From positions 1,902,001 to 1,966,000 of the forward strand of contig NZ_CP043311.1 in assembly GCF_008807375.1 (NCBI RefSeq): 64,000 nucleotides of DNA, given 5' to 3'. The position numbers were made by a program, and so were the translations under genes. Of the stretch, positions 24,642 through 33,414 are shown one piece after another (within the stretch, counting starts at the first letter, position 1; the number at the start of each line of letters is the position of its first letter). This DNA is from Pseudomonas lalkuanensis (GTDB lineage: Bacteria; Pseudomonadota; Gammaproteobacteria; Pseudomonadales; Pseudomonadaceae). Under the pieces are notes generated by a model. That model was not told the DNA's origin. It searched no databases and saw only the letters and a list, made by a program, of their open reading frames with translations.

Positions 24642-24898
24642 TCGAGAGAATCAGTCGAGCCAGCCGGTGCCAGGCGCGCGCAGGGCCATCAAATATGTCG
24701 TGCCTGACGCTAAAAAATCTATATCTGAAGCCTTGTGCCGCGCGGTCCCTGGGGTTTTCCGCGCGTGCAGCTTTTTCCTAGCCAGCGACTACAAAAATCA
24801 TAATTTCGCGAATCCCTGCCTCTGAACAGAATGCGGCCAACCCCAACAAATAGCCGCATCAGCAGAACAACAAAGATCAGAGTCAGAGGAGGCAAGCC

Positions 24899-26218
24899 AT
24901 GACCGACCTGAACCAAGCCGCCTTTCAAAAGCACATGGGCGTGACGGTTGAACAAATGGAAATAGATACGCTTGTTGTCGGTGCCGGCCAGGCCGGCGTG
25001 GCCATGAGCGAGCACCTTAGCAAGCTCGGCGTGCCCCACCTGGTTCTCGAGCGCAACCGCATTGCCGAAGCCTGGCGCACGGGGCGTTGGGATTCGCTGG
25101 TGGCCAATGGCCCGGCCTGGCACGACCGCTTCCCCGGGCTGGAATTCGAAGGCCTCGACCCTGACGCCTTCGCCCCGAAGGAGCAGGTTGCGGCGTACTT
25201 CGAGGCCTATGCGAAGAAATTCGACGCCCCCATCCGCACTGGGGTGGAAGTGAAGAGCGTGGTTCGCAATTCCGATCGCCCGGGCTTCACGATCGAAACC
25301 TCCGAAGGTGTGATCCAGGCCCGCCGCGTGGTATCTGCCACCGGCCCCTTCCAGCGTCCGGTCATTCCGCCGATCGCGCCCAAGGATGATCGGCTCATGC
25401 AGATCCACTCCGCCCAGTACCGCAATCCGGAGCAGATGCCTGAGGGCGCCGTCCTGGTAGTGGGTGCGGGCTCGTCGGGGGTGCAGATCGCAGATGAACT
25501 GATGCGCGCCGGCCGGAAGGTCTACCTGTCGGTCGGGCCGCATGATCGTCCTCCGCGCGCCTACCGCAACCGTGATTTCTGCTGGTGGCTGGGCGTTCTT
25601 GGCGAGTGGGATGCCGAGGCGGCCAGGCCGGGCAAGGAGCACGTCACCATTGCGGTGAGCGGTGCCCGCGGCGGCAAGACAGTCGATTTCCGCGAACTGG
25701 CCCAGGAGGGCATGACGCTGGTCGGCCTGACGAAATCCTTCAATGACGGTGTGGTGACCTTTCAGGCCGATCTTGCGGAAAACCTCGCTCGCGGCGACGA
25801 AAACTACCTGTCGCTGCTGGATGCTGCGGATGCCTACATCGCCCGCAATGGTCTCGACCTTCCGGAAGAACCCGAAGCTCGCAAGACCTTCCCGGAACCG
25901 GAATGCGTGGCCAATCCGATTCTGGACCTCGACCTCGCCGAGGCTGGCGTCACTTCGATCATCTGGGCCACCGGCTATTCCGTAGATTTCAGCTGGCTGC
26001 AGGTCAACGCCTTCGACGCGAACGGCAAGCCAAAGCATCAGCGCGGTGTTTCCAGCGAGCCTGGCGTGTATTTCCTCGGGCTGCCCTGGCTGTCCCGTCG
26101 CGGCTCCACCTTCATCTGGGGGGTCTGGCACGACGCCAAGCACATCGCCGACCACATCGCCACGCAGCGCAAATACCTCGCCTATCGCGACGCCGCGCAG
26201 CGCCAGGCCGAGGACTGA
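24899..26218 (+). CDS. Flavin-containing monooxygenase (CzcO/YUC-like)
   Basis: A 439-residue FAD/NAD(P)H enzyme. FAD motif GAGQAGVAMSEHL at about residues 28-40, ATGPFQRP (FATGY-like), NADPH motif VGAGSSGVQIADEL near 188, and IIWATGYSVDFSWL in the C-terminal part. It should oxygenate a nitrogen, sulfur or carbon atom of a small substrate. A strong AGGAGG site precedes the ATG. It is the first gene of a run with a Rid protein, DUF1028 and an ArgE-like hydrolase; all four face the same way with short gaps. Substrate unknown; an N-containing compound is likely given the partners. Confidence 0.85.
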   Translation: MTDLNQAAFQKHMGVTVEQMEIDTLVVGAGQAGVAMSEHLSKLGVPHLVLERNRIAEAWRTGRWDSLVANGPAWHDRFPGLEFEGLDPDAFAPKEQVAAYFEAYAKKFDAPIRTGVEVKSVVRNSDRPGFTIETSEGVIQARRVVSATGPFQRPVIPPIAPKDDRLMQIHSAQYRNPEQMPEGAVLVVGAGSSGVQIADELMRAGRKVYLSVGPHDRPPRAYRNRDFCWWLGVLGEWDAEAARPGKEHVTIAVSGARGGKTVDFRELAQEGMTLVGLTKSFNDGVVTFQADLAENLARGDENYLSLLDAADAYIARNGLDLPEEPEARKTFPEPECVANPILDLDLAEAGVTSIIWATGYSVDFSWLQVNAFDANGKPKHQRGVSSEPGVYFLGLPWLSRRGSTFIWGVWHDAKHIADHIATQRKYLAYRDAAQRQAED

Positions 26219-26287
26219 TTGAAGGATCAGTCCCGCATGCGCGCCCCGATTCGCACCCTCAACGCACTATTCAAAGGAAGCCAGTAG

Positions 26288-26719
26288 ATGCCTACCCATA
26301 CCCGCATCCGCATGTTCAATACAAAAGACACCTACCCGAACCAGACCCTGAACAACGACCTGTGCCAAGCAGTGCGCGCCGGCAATACGGTCTATGTTCG
26401 CGGTCAGGTCGGCACCGATTTCGAGGGACGGCTGGTGGGCCTCGGCGACCCGCGCGCCCAGACCGAGCAGGCGATGAAGAACGTCAAGCAACTGCTGGAA
26501 GAGGCTGGCAGCGACCTTTCCCACATCGTCAAGACCACCACCTACCTGATCGATCCGCGCTATCGCGAGCCCGTCTACCAGGAAGTCGGCAAGTGGCTGA
26601 AGGGCGTGTTCCCCATCTCCACCGGATTGGTGGTATCGGCACTCGGTCAGCCCCAGTGGCTCATGGAGATCGACGTCATCGCGGTGATTCCGGACGACTG
26701 GCAGCCGGAGCAGGTATAA
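26288..26719 (+). CDS. Rid-family (YjgF/UK114) protein lacking the catalytic Arg
   Basis: A 143-residue member of the YjgF/YER057c/UK114 fold, with the typical VYVRGQVGTDFEGRLVG start region and a C-terminal MEIDVIAVIP strand. The archetypal RidA hydrolyses reactive enamines/imines using an Arg (Arg105 in E. coli) in the segment before the last strand (EVARLP). Here that segment reads VVSALG, so the arginine is absent. It therefore belongs to a Rid subgroup without proven deaminase activity and probably acts on an intermediate of the pathway encoded by its neighbours. Confidence 0.85.
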   Translation: MPTHTRIRMFNTKDTYPNQTLNNDLCQAVRAGNTVYVRGQVGTDFEGRLVGLGDPRAQTEQAMKNVKQLLEEAGSDLSHIVKTTTYLIDPRYREPVYQEVGKWLKGVFPISTGLVVSALGQPQWLMEIDVIAVIPDDWQPEQV

Positions 26720-26730
26720 GGAGCAGGGTC

Positions 26731-27408
26731 ATGACGTTCTCCATTATCGGTCGCTGCCCCGAAACCGGGCAGCTCGGCATCGCCATCAGTTCTTCCAGCA
26801 TCGCCGTTGGCGCCCGTTGCCCCTGGGTGCGGGCCGGGGTCGGCGCGGTCGCGACCCAGAACGTCACCCTGCCGGCCCTGGGGCCGCAGATCCTCGACCT
26901 GCTCGACTCGCAGCAACTGGAACCGGCGGCCGCTCTCGACCGGGCACTCAGCACCAACGGCTGGAGCCAGTACCGGCAGGTGACCGTGATCGACGCCCAG
27001 GGTCGCACTGCGCTGTTCAGCGGCAGCGAGGCACTGGGGGTCCACAACGCGGTAGCCGGTGAGCAATGCGTCGCTGCCGGGAACCTGCTGTCCGGCACTC
27101 AGGTGATCCAGGTCATGGTGCAGGCCTTCGAAGCAACGCCCGGCGTGCTGGCCGATCGTCTGCTGGCGGCCATGCGTGCCGCGATGGCGGCCGGTGGTGA
27201 AGCCGGTCCCGTGCATTCGGCGGCGCTGAAAGTGATGGGGGACCTCACCTGGCCGATCATCGACCTTCGCGTCGACTGGGCGGAAGAGGATCCCATCGGG
27301 CAACTGGATACCCTATGGCAGGCATATCGGCCGCAGATGCAGGACTACCTGACCCGGGCGCTGAATCCGACCGCCGCGCCCAGCTACGGGGTGCCGGGCG
27401 ATGAGTGA
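26731..27408 (+). CDS. DUF1028 protein (Ntn-hydrolase-like)
   Basis: A 225-residue DUF1028 protein. The start MTFSIIGRCPETGQLGIAISS and the following VGARCPWVRAGVGAVATQ are the family hallmark. DUF1028 proteins have an Ntn-hydrolase-like fold, so amide hydrolysis is a reasonable guess, with Thr2 as a possible nucleophile (inference). AAGGAG precedes the ATG at 26731. It overlaps the next gene by eight bases. An open frame extends upstream through the Rid gene but is a shadow. Confidence 0.85.
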   Translation: MTFSIIGRCPETGQLGIAISSSSIAVGARCPWVRAGVGAVATQNVTLPALGPQILDLLDSQQLEPAAALDRALSTNGWSQYRQVTVIDAQGRTALFSGSEALGVHNAVAGEQCVAAGNLLSGTQVIQVMVQAFEATPGVLADRLLAAMRAAMAAGGEAGPVHSAALKVMGDLTWPIIDLRVDWAEEDPIGQLDTLWQAYRPQMQDYLTRALNPTAAPSYGVPGDE

Positions 27409-28573
27409 GTCGTCCAGTCGCGAGTTGCTCGAGCGGCTGATCGGCTTTGCGACGGTCAGTCGTGACTCCAACCTCGAGCTGATCGCGTTCATCCGGGACT
27501 ACCTCGCCGGGCTGGGGGTGGAGTGCGAGCTCTTTCATAACCCGGAACGCACCAAGGCCAACCTGTTCGCCACCATCGGTCCTCGCGACCGGGGTGGCGT
27601 CGTGCTTTCCGGGCATACGGACGTGGTGCCGGTGGATGGGCAGTCATGGACGGTAGAGCCTTTCCAGCTGACGGAGAGAGAAGGGCGGCTATATGGGCGC
27701 GGTACAGCGGATATGAAGGGCTTCATCGCATCAGTGCTGGCCGCGGTGCCTGCCTTTCTGGGGAGACCGCTGACGCTGCCGGTTCATCTGGCCTTCTCCT
27801 ATGACGAGGAGGTGGGCTGCCTGGGCGTGCGTCCTATGCTGGCGGAGCTGGAGCGGCGGCCCCACAAGCCGCGCCTGTGCCTGATCGGTGAGCCTACCGA
27901 GCTGAAACCGGTGCTGGGCCACAAGGGCAAGCTGGCGGTGCGCTGCCAGGTCCAGGGCGCCGCCTGTCATTCCGCCTATGCGCCCTATGGCGTCAATGCC
28001 ATCGAATACGCGGCGCGGCTGATCGGCAAGCTGGGGGATATCGGCGCGGAACTGGCGCGCCCCGAGCGTCATGACGAGCGTTTCGATCCACCGTTTTCCA
28101 CAGTCCAGACCGGGACCATCAAGGGCGGGCGTGCCCTGAACATCGTACCGGCGGAGTGCGAGTTCGATTTCGAGGTGCGTGCACTGCCGGACTTCGATGC
28201 CCGGCAGGTGGTGGATGAGCTGCAAGCTTACGCGGAGACCGAACTGGCGCCGCGGATGCGCGCCGTCCAGCCGGAAACGGGTATCAGCCTGAAGCCGTTG
28301 AGCGCCTATCCGGGGCTGGCCACTTCGCCGGACAGCGAGGCCGCGCGACTGCTCGCACTGCTCAGCGGTTCAACGGAGTTCGGCACGGTGGCCTTCGGTA
28401 CCGAGGGCGGTTTGTTCGAGCAAGCGGGCATTCCCACTGTGGTATGTGGTCCGGGAAGCATGGAGCAGGGGCACAAGCCGGACGAATTCATCAGCCGCGA
28501 GCAACTGGCCGGATGCGATGCGATGCTGCGCCGTCTGGCGCTTCATCTGCAGGGTGAAGGCGGTTCGGCGTAG
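27401..28573 (+). CDS. argE: ArgE-like M20 deacylase
   Basis: A 390-residue M20 metallohydrolase of the acetylornithine deacetylase/DapE group. Metal ligands: His in LSGHTDVVPVDG, Asp in GRGTADMKG, the general-base pair EE in SYDEEVGCLG, Glu in IGEPTELKP and His in MEQGHKPDEF. It would cleave an N-acyl group from an amino acid. Pseudomonads make arginine by the ArgJ transacetylation cycle and do not need ArgE, and this copy sits in an operon with a flavin monooxygenase, Rid and DUF1028, so a catabolic N-acyl substrate is more likely than N-acetylornithine. Confidence 0.82.
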   Translation: MSESSSRELLERLIGFATVSRDSNLELIAFIRDYLAGLGVECELFHNPERTKANLFATIGPRDRGGVVLSGHTDVVPVDGQSWTVEPFQLTEREGRLYGRGTADMKGFIASVLAAVPAFLGRPLTLPVHLAFSYDEEVGCLGVRPMLAELERRPHKPRLCLIGEPTELKPVLGHKGKLAVRCQVQGAACHSAYAPYGVNAIEYAARLIGKLGDIGAELARPERHDERFDPPFSTVQTGTIKGGRALNIVPAECEFDFEVRALPDFDARQVVDELQAYAETELAPRMRAVQPETGISLKPLSAYPGLATSPDSEAARLLALLSGSTEFGTVAFGTEGGLFEQAGIPTVVCGPGSMEQGHKPDEFISREQLAGCDAMLRRLALHLQGEGGSA

Positions 28574-28608
28574 ACTGCCGACCCTCTGGAATGGGGCGGG
28601 ATGCGCGA

Positions 28609-28637
28609 TTGACGGGCGTCTACCCCATTGCTACCAT
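28609..28637 (+). promoter_or_regulatory. Candidate sigma-70 promoter of rpsA
   Basis: TTGACG (28609-28614), 17-base spacer, TACCAT (28632-28637). It would give a leader of about 208 bases before rpsA. The leader (28644-28852) contains a 34-codon ORF (ATG at 28682, preceded by GGAGG) that may be chance. Position after argE suggests that rpsA has its own transcription unit here. Confidence 0.5.
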
Positions 28638-28852
28638 TCCAGCCCTTATGTTGGCTCGATTCCTCCGTCCGGAGGTTGAAAATGCCAATGTCAACACCGA
28701 GATTCGCGTCGCTTTTCGCATTTGTGGGAAGCGTCGCAACCGGGGTGGCGCAGGATACCAGCTTCGATCCTCGTTGCTTCTATTGATGACTTGACCGCAT
28801 TGGCTGGAGTGCGGAATAGGGCCTTTCCTGGCCTTTGACTACAGGTATGAAC

Positions 28853-30532
28853 ATGAGCGAAAGCTTTGCAGAACTTTTTGAAGAAAGCCTGAAATCCCTC
28901 GACATGCAGCCCGGTGCCATCATCACCGGCATCGTGGTCGACATTGATGGTGACTGGGTCACCGTCCATGCTGGCCTGAAATCCGAGGGCGTCATCCCGG
29001 TCGAGCAGTTCTTCAACGAACAAGGCGAACTGACCATCAAAGTGGGTGACGAGGTCCACGTAGCGCTTGACGCAGTGGAAGACGGCTTCGGTGAAACCAA
29101 GCTGTCCCGCGAGAAAGCCAAGCGCGCCGAGTCCTGGCTGGTTCTGGAAGCCGCCTTCAACGCCGAAGAAGTGGTCAAGGGCGTTATCAATGGCAAGGTC
29201 AAGGGCGGTTTCACCGTCGACGTCAGCGGCATCCGCGCGTTCCTGCCGGGCTCCCTGGTCGACGTGCGTCCCGTACGCGACACCACCCACCTGGAAGGCA
29301 AGGAACTCGAGTTCAAGGTCATCAAGCTGGACCAGAAGCGCAACAACGTTGTCGTTTCCCGTCGCAGCGTCCTGGAAGCCGAGAACAGCGCCGAGCGCGA
29401 AGCTCTGCTGGAATCCCTGCAGGAAGGCCAGCAAGTCAAAGGTATCGTCAAGAACCTCACCGACTACGGTGCGTTCGTTGACCTGGGCGGCGTAGACGGC
29501 CTGCTGCACATCACCGACATGGCCTGGAAGCGCATCAAGCATCCGTCCGAGATCGTCAACGTTGGTGACGAGATCGACGTGAAGGTCCTGAAGTTCGACC
29601 GCGAGCGCAACCGCGTTTCCCTGGGCCTGAAGCAACTGGGCGAAGACCCATGGGTTGCCATCAAGGCTCGTTACCCGGAAGGCACTCGCGTGACCGCCCG
29701 TGTAACCAACCTCACCGACTACGGCTGCTTCGCCGAGCTGGAAGAGGGCGTGGAAGGCCTGGTGCACGTTTCCGAAATGGACTGGACCAACAAGAACATC
29801 CACCCGTCGAAAGTCGTTCAGGTTGGCGACGAAGTGGAAGTTCAGGTTCTGGACATCGACGAAGAGCGTCGTCGTATCTCCCTGGGCATCAAGCAGTGCA
29901 AGTCCAACCCGTGGGAAGACTTCTCCAGCCGCTTCAACAAGGGCGACAAGATCTCCGGCACCATCAAGTCGATCACCGATTTCGGTATCTTCATCGGCCT
30001 GGAAGGCGGTATCGATGGTCTGGTTCACCTGTCCGACATCTCCTGGAACGAAGTTGGCGAAGAAGCCGTACGCCGCTTCAAGAAGGGCGACGAGCTGGAA
30101 ACCGTCATCCTCTCCGTTGATCCGGAGCGTGAGCGCATCTCCCTGGGCATCAAGCAACTGGAAGACGATCCGTTCTCCAGCTACGCCTCCATGCACGAGA
30201 AGGGCAGCATCGTTCGCGGCACCGTGAAAGAAGTTGACGCCAAGGGCGCTGTAATCAGCCTCGGCGGCGAGATCGAAGGTGTTCTGAAGGCTTCCGAAAT
30301 CAGCCGTGACCGCGTTGAAGACGCTCGTAACGTGCTGAAGGAAGGCGAAGAAGTCGAAGCCAAGATCATCAGCATCGACCGCAAGAGCCGCGTAATCAGC
30401 CTCTCCATCAAGTCCAAGGACGTTGATGACGAGAAGGACGCCATGAAGGAACTGCGCAAGCAGGAAGTCGAGTCCACCGGCCCGACCACCATTGGTGACC
30501 TGATCCGTGCTCAGATGGAGAACCAGGGTTAA
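28853..30532 (+). CDS. rpsA: 30S ribosomal protein S1
   Basis: A 559-residue protein with six S1/OB repeats; the highly conserved forms [49 protein letters not shown] and [25 protein letters not shown] mark repeats 3 to 5. S1 brings mRNA to the 30S subunit and is essential for translation of structured or leaderless-poor messages. The start [13 protein letters not shown] matches Pseudomonas S1, so the ATG at 28853 is preferred over ATG at 28847. Codon use is strongly optimised. It is followed by a strong terminator and ihfB. The usual upstream neighbour cmk is absent here. Confidence 0.97.
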   Translation: MSESFAELFEESLKSLDMQPGAIITGIVVDIDGDWVTVHAGLKSEGVIPVEQFFNEQGELTIKVGDEVHVALDAVEDGFGETKLSREKAKRAESWLVLEAAFNAEEVVKGVINGKVKGGFTVDVSGIRAFLPGSLVDVRPVRDTTHLEGKELEFKVIKLDQKRNNVVVSRRSVLEAENSAEREALLESLQEGQQVKGIVKNLTDYGAFVDLGGVDGLLHITDMAWKRIKHPSEIVNVGDEIDVKVLKFDRERNRVSLGLKQLGEDPWVAIKARYPEGTRVTARVTNLTDYGCFAELEEGVEGLVHVSEMDWTNKNIHPSKVVQVGDEVEVQVLDIDEERRRISLGIKQCKSNPWEDFSSRFNKGDKISGTIKSITDFGIFIGLEGGIDGLVHLSDISWNEVGEEAVRRFKKGDELETVILSVDPERERISLGIKQLEDDPFSSYASMHEKGSIVRGTVKEVDAKGAVISLGGEIEGVLKASEISRDRVEDARNVLKEGEEVEAKIISIDRKSRVISLSIKSKDVDDEKDAMKELRKQEVESTGPTTIGDLIRAQMENQG

Positions 30533-30550
30533 TTACCCTGCTCCATCAGC

Positions 30551-30578
30551 AAAAAGGGCGGCCTAGGCCGCCCTTTTT
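30551..30578 (+). terminator. rpsA terminator
   Basis: A perfect 28-base palindrome: AAAAAGGGCGGCC followed by TAGGCCGCCC and five T, ending in GTTTT, starts 18 bases after the rpsA stop. Textbook Rho-independent structure. Confidence 0.92.
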
Positions 30579-30680
30579 GTTTTCTGCGATTTCCCTTCCG
30601 GCTTTGGGCTGTTCAAAGCCTTCCTGGCGTGCTAAAAACTCAATGAGCTGATCTAGCCGCTTGAATTAGAAGGGAAAACC

Positions 30681-30965
30681 ATGACCAAGTCGGAGTTGAT
30701 CGAACGAATCGTCACTCATCAGGGCCAGCTTTCGTCCAAGGATGTCGAGCTTGCCATCAAGACCATGCTCGAGCAGATGTCCCAGGCATTGGCCACAGGA
30801 GATCGGATCGAGATTCGTGGCTTCGGTAGTTTTTCCCTTCATTTCCGCGCACCGCGCGTCGGACGTAATCCCAAGACAGGTGAGTCAGTCAGGTTGGACG
30901 GTAAATTTGTACCGCATTTCAAGCCTGGGAAGGAACTCCGAGACAGGGTCAACGAACCCGAATAG
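30681..30965 (+). CDS. ihfB: Integration host factor beta subunit
   Basis: A 94-residue HU/IHF-fold protein. [11 protein letters not shown] starts the family, the body [14 protein letters not shown] and the DNA-intercalating [10 protein letters not shown] loop with the Pro are intact. IHF bends DNA as an alpha/beta heterodimer and helps sigma-54 promoters and recombination; here it may also assist AauR at aatJ. It marks the conserved left flank of the Pseudomonas O-antigen locus. Confidence 0.96.
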   Translation: MTKSELIERIVTHQGQLSSKDVELAIKTMLEQMSQALATGDRIEIRGFGSFSLHFRAPRVGRNPKTGESVRLDGKFVPHFKPGKELRDRVNEPE

Positions 30966-31054
30966 TTGCTAGATTCTTGTAAGGCGGGCAGAGGCGAGTT
31001 GCGCCGAGCATCCGCATGTCCGCATCTCGAGTTTTCAATCTAACAGTTTAGCAG

Positions 31055-31069
31055 GACACTGATAGTGTC
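31055..31069 (+). terminator. Weak hairpin after ihfB
   Basis: GACACT-GAT-AGTGTC with TTCTCTTTTT a few bases later, 90 bases beyond ihfB. The stem is short and the T run is offset, so termination would be partial. The surrounding 30966-31214 is AT-rich and holds no gene; no JUMPStart/ops element (GGCGGTAG) was seen. Confidence 0.35.
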
Positions 31070-31214
31070 GGTGTTCTCTTTTTAGTTTTCACGAGTTGTA
31101 CCATCGCTAGATGAGTGATAGCTGAGTTTACAAGAGTCCAGTGTATGAGGCTGGGTAATTTGATTCTAAGATAATTAACCATTTTATTTGTTTTTTTGCT
31201 TTTTAGGAGTTTCT

Positions 31215-32231
31215 GTGAGCAACGACTGCCAAGGGAAAATGGTTCAGGACGAAATTGGCCTATTGACTATTTTCTGTGCATTCTGGGAGCGAAAGCTTTG
31301 GGTGGCCCTTGTTACTGCCACGTGCACTATTGTTTCTGTTTTGTATGCCTCTAGCGGGAAGCCGATTTATCAGGCCAGGGCCACTCTTTTGCCACCGACA
31401 GAGCTCCAAATTTCCTCACTTAATGTGGGTCGGGGAGTGGGTACTGAGTTTGCTCCTTACACTAGTGATAAGGTTTTTTCTTTACTAAAGAAGAATCTAG
31501 TGTCGGCTTACGCACGTCAGGAATATTATAAGACAATATCTGAAACTGGGCGGAAAACCGGAGTGGTTGATTCCGTTGATAGGGTTTCATTTTCAGTGGA
31601 ACCGCTGCCGGAGCGGTTGGTTCTGGTTGTTTCTGGCGAGAGCCCCGAGTCGATAGTTAAGCACGCAAAAGGTTTTTTGGACGTTGTTGATTCTTTAGCC
31701 AAGAAGGAAGTTGTCGGAAACTCCAATGAAGAGTTTGACGTCAAAAGGAAAAGCATAAAGCTGGAGATGGCTGCGCTACGCAAAATTGCGAAACTGAGAC
31801 GAATTGATCAGATCCATCGGTTGCAGGAGGCTCTGAGTATTGCTGAATCAATAAAATTGGTGAAGATGCCGGTTCTGCAGGGTGCATCTTTTTCTGCGAG
31901 CGAGGCAGCGGGCGCCATGGTTGATAGCATGATGTATTTGAAAGGCGTTGAGGTCTTGAAAGCCGAACTGCACGTTTTGGAAAACAGGGTGTCTGACGAT
32001 CCATACATTCCGGCACTGAGGACCTTGCAGGAAGAACTTGAGGTTCTTAGTGTGAGAGACGTGAATGTGGAAGATATAACTATCTTCAATATGGATGGTA
32101 GAGTTGCTTCTTCCGAAATATCATCAGGTCCTAGGAAGTTTGTTGTAGTGCTATGTGGATTCATTTTTGGGGTTGGGCTTGGCGCTTTCCTTGCGTTGGC
32201 TCATTTTCTGATTAAGCGTGGGCGTTTGTAA
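31215..32231 (+). CDS. wzz: Wzz, O-antigen chain length regulator
   Basis: About 338 residues, a polysaccharide co-polymerase of the Wzz family. An N-terminal membrane helix (WVALVTATCTIVSVLY) is followed by a long periplasmic coiled-coil region and a C-terminal helix (VVVLCGFIFGVGLGAFLALAHF) preceded by a Pro-containing segment. It sets the length of O-antigen made by Wzy. A GTG at 31215 follows AGGAG with five bases and is taken as the start; the open frame reaches further upstream with poorer signals. Base composition is much more AT-rich than rpsA/ihfB, marking the start of transferred DNA. Stop and next ATG overlap by one base. Confidence 0.85.
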   Translation: MSNDCQGKMVQDEIGLLTIFCAFWERKLWVALVTATCTIVSVLYASSGKPIYQARATLLPPTELQISSLNVGRGVGTEFAPYTSDKVFSLLKKNLVSAYARQEYYKTISETGRKTGVVDSVDRVSFSVEPLPERLVLVVSGESPESIVKHAKGFLDVVDSLAKKEVVGNSNEEFDVKRKSIKLEMAALRKIAKLRRIDQIHRLQEALSIAESIKLVKMPVLQGASFSASEAAGAMVDSMMYLKGVEVLKAELHVLENRVSDDPYIPALRTLQEELEVLSVRDVNVEDITIFNMDGRVASSEISSGPRKFVVVLCGFIFGVGLGAFLALAHFLIKRGRL

Positions 32232-33406
32232 TGGGCGAGCGTCGTCTTTTAAGTATTGTAATACCTACGCATAATAGATCGAAATATGCGATAGAGTGTG
32301 TAAAGAGCATTCTCGAGACTAATTCGAACGAGTTTGAAGTTGTTGTTCATGACACCAGTGACGATAGCTGTGAGTTGAAAGCGTGGGCAGTTTCTGTTTC
32401 TGATGATCGACTACGCTACGTTCATTGGGGAGAATCACTGTCGATGACGCAGAATCACGAGAAGGCGATTGCGTTGGCTTCCGGTGAGTTTGTTTGTCTG
32501 ATTGGCGACGATGATAGTGTTTCCAGTCAAATTATTTTGGCGGCAAAATTTGCAGATAGAATGGGAATTGATATTCTCACTCCTGAAATAAAGGCGATGT
32601 ATTCATGGCCTGACTTCAAGACCCGATTCTATGGGCGCGCTCATGCTGGAAAACTCTATCTTGGGAAAATCAGTAGGAAAATAGTAAAGAAAAATTCGGC
32701 TCAGGCACTAAAGATCTCGTTGGATAATGCTTGTCAAGGGACAGAAGGTCTACCTAAGCTCTATCATGGGTTAGTTAGAAAAACGCTACTGGACGAACTT
32801 AGGAAAAGCACCGGTTTGGTGTTCTATGGAACGAGCCCTGACATATCTGCCTCGTTGGGGCTTGCGCTCGTGAGTACGCACTTTTATGTAGTTGATTTTC
32901 CTTTCACGATCCCGGGGGCGTCAGGGGGTAGCAATACAGGGCGTAGTGCCGTTAACAGGCACAAAGGGGACATCAAGAATGATCCGCACATGCGGCCATT
33001 CAAAAATCTGACTTGGCCAAAAGAACTTCCATTCTTTTTCAGTGTTGAAACCGTTTGGGCGCACGCAGCTTGGGAAACTTTGAGTTTTCGCGCTCCTGAG
33101 TTACTTGTTGATTTCAACTTGAGTCGGTTAATTGCAGTATGCAAGGCGCGGCACTCGGATTTTCGAGCGCCAATTGAGCAGGCTGAAACATACCTGTTCG
33201 GTGTTGAGGGGAGAAGATACTCCTCAGAAGCAGTAAGACTTGCTCGGTTGGGATTTTTCTTTGAGCGTCTGGTAGGAAAAATTAAACGTATGCTTCATCC
33301 GTTACCGAACAATGGGATGAAAGCGTACGGCCCGTATGAGAATGTTCGGTATGCTAGGCTCAAGGCTGAACAACTATTGGGTAATGATCCGGTGTTCAAG
33401 GAATAG
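32231..33406 (+). CDS. Glycosyltransferase family 2
   Basis: A 391-residue GT-A fold enzyme. LSIVIPTHNRSKYAIECVKSIL is the nucleotide-binding N-terminus, and GDDDS at about residue 92-96 is the metal-binding DxD. The C-terminal half is unlike common families. It should add one sugar of the O-unit at the cytoplasmic face of the inner membrane. TAATG junction with wzz. Low GC and rare codons point to acquisition with the cluster. Donor and acceptor sugars are unknown. Confidence 0.8.
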   Translation: MGERRLLSIVIPTHNRSKYAIECVKSILETNSNEFEVVVHDTSDDSCELKAWAVSVSDDRLRYVHWGESLSMTQNHEKAIALASGEFVCLIGDDDSVSSQIILAAKFADRMGIDILTPEIKAMYSWPDFKTRFYGRAHAGKLYLGKISRKIVKKNSAQALKISLDNACQGTEGLPKLYHGLVRKTLLDELRKSTGLVFYGTSPDISASLGLALVSTHFYVVDFPFTIPGASGGSNTGRSAVNRHKGDIKNDPHMRPFKNLTWPKELPFFFSVETVWAHAAWETLSFRAPELLVDFNLSRLIAVCKARHSDFRAPIEQAETYLFGVEGRRYSSEAVRLARLGFFFERLVGKIKRMLHPLPNNGMKAYGPYENVRYARLKAEQLLGNDPVFKE

Positions 33407-33414
33407 GTGCGTTT

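Noticed and set aside
28682..28786. 34-codon ORF in the rpsA leader
   Set aside because: Has GGAGG before the ATG but no recognisable sequence; not listed as a gene because chance cannot be excluded.
28691..30196. Minus-strand ORF of 501 codons opposite rpsA
   Set aside because: Antisense of the repeated S1 domains, which explains its own repetitive pattern.
30966..31214. JUMPStart/ops element before the O-antigen genes
   Set aside because: GGCGGTAG and the longer JUMPStart pattern are absent; the closest stretch (GGCGGGCAG) does not fit.
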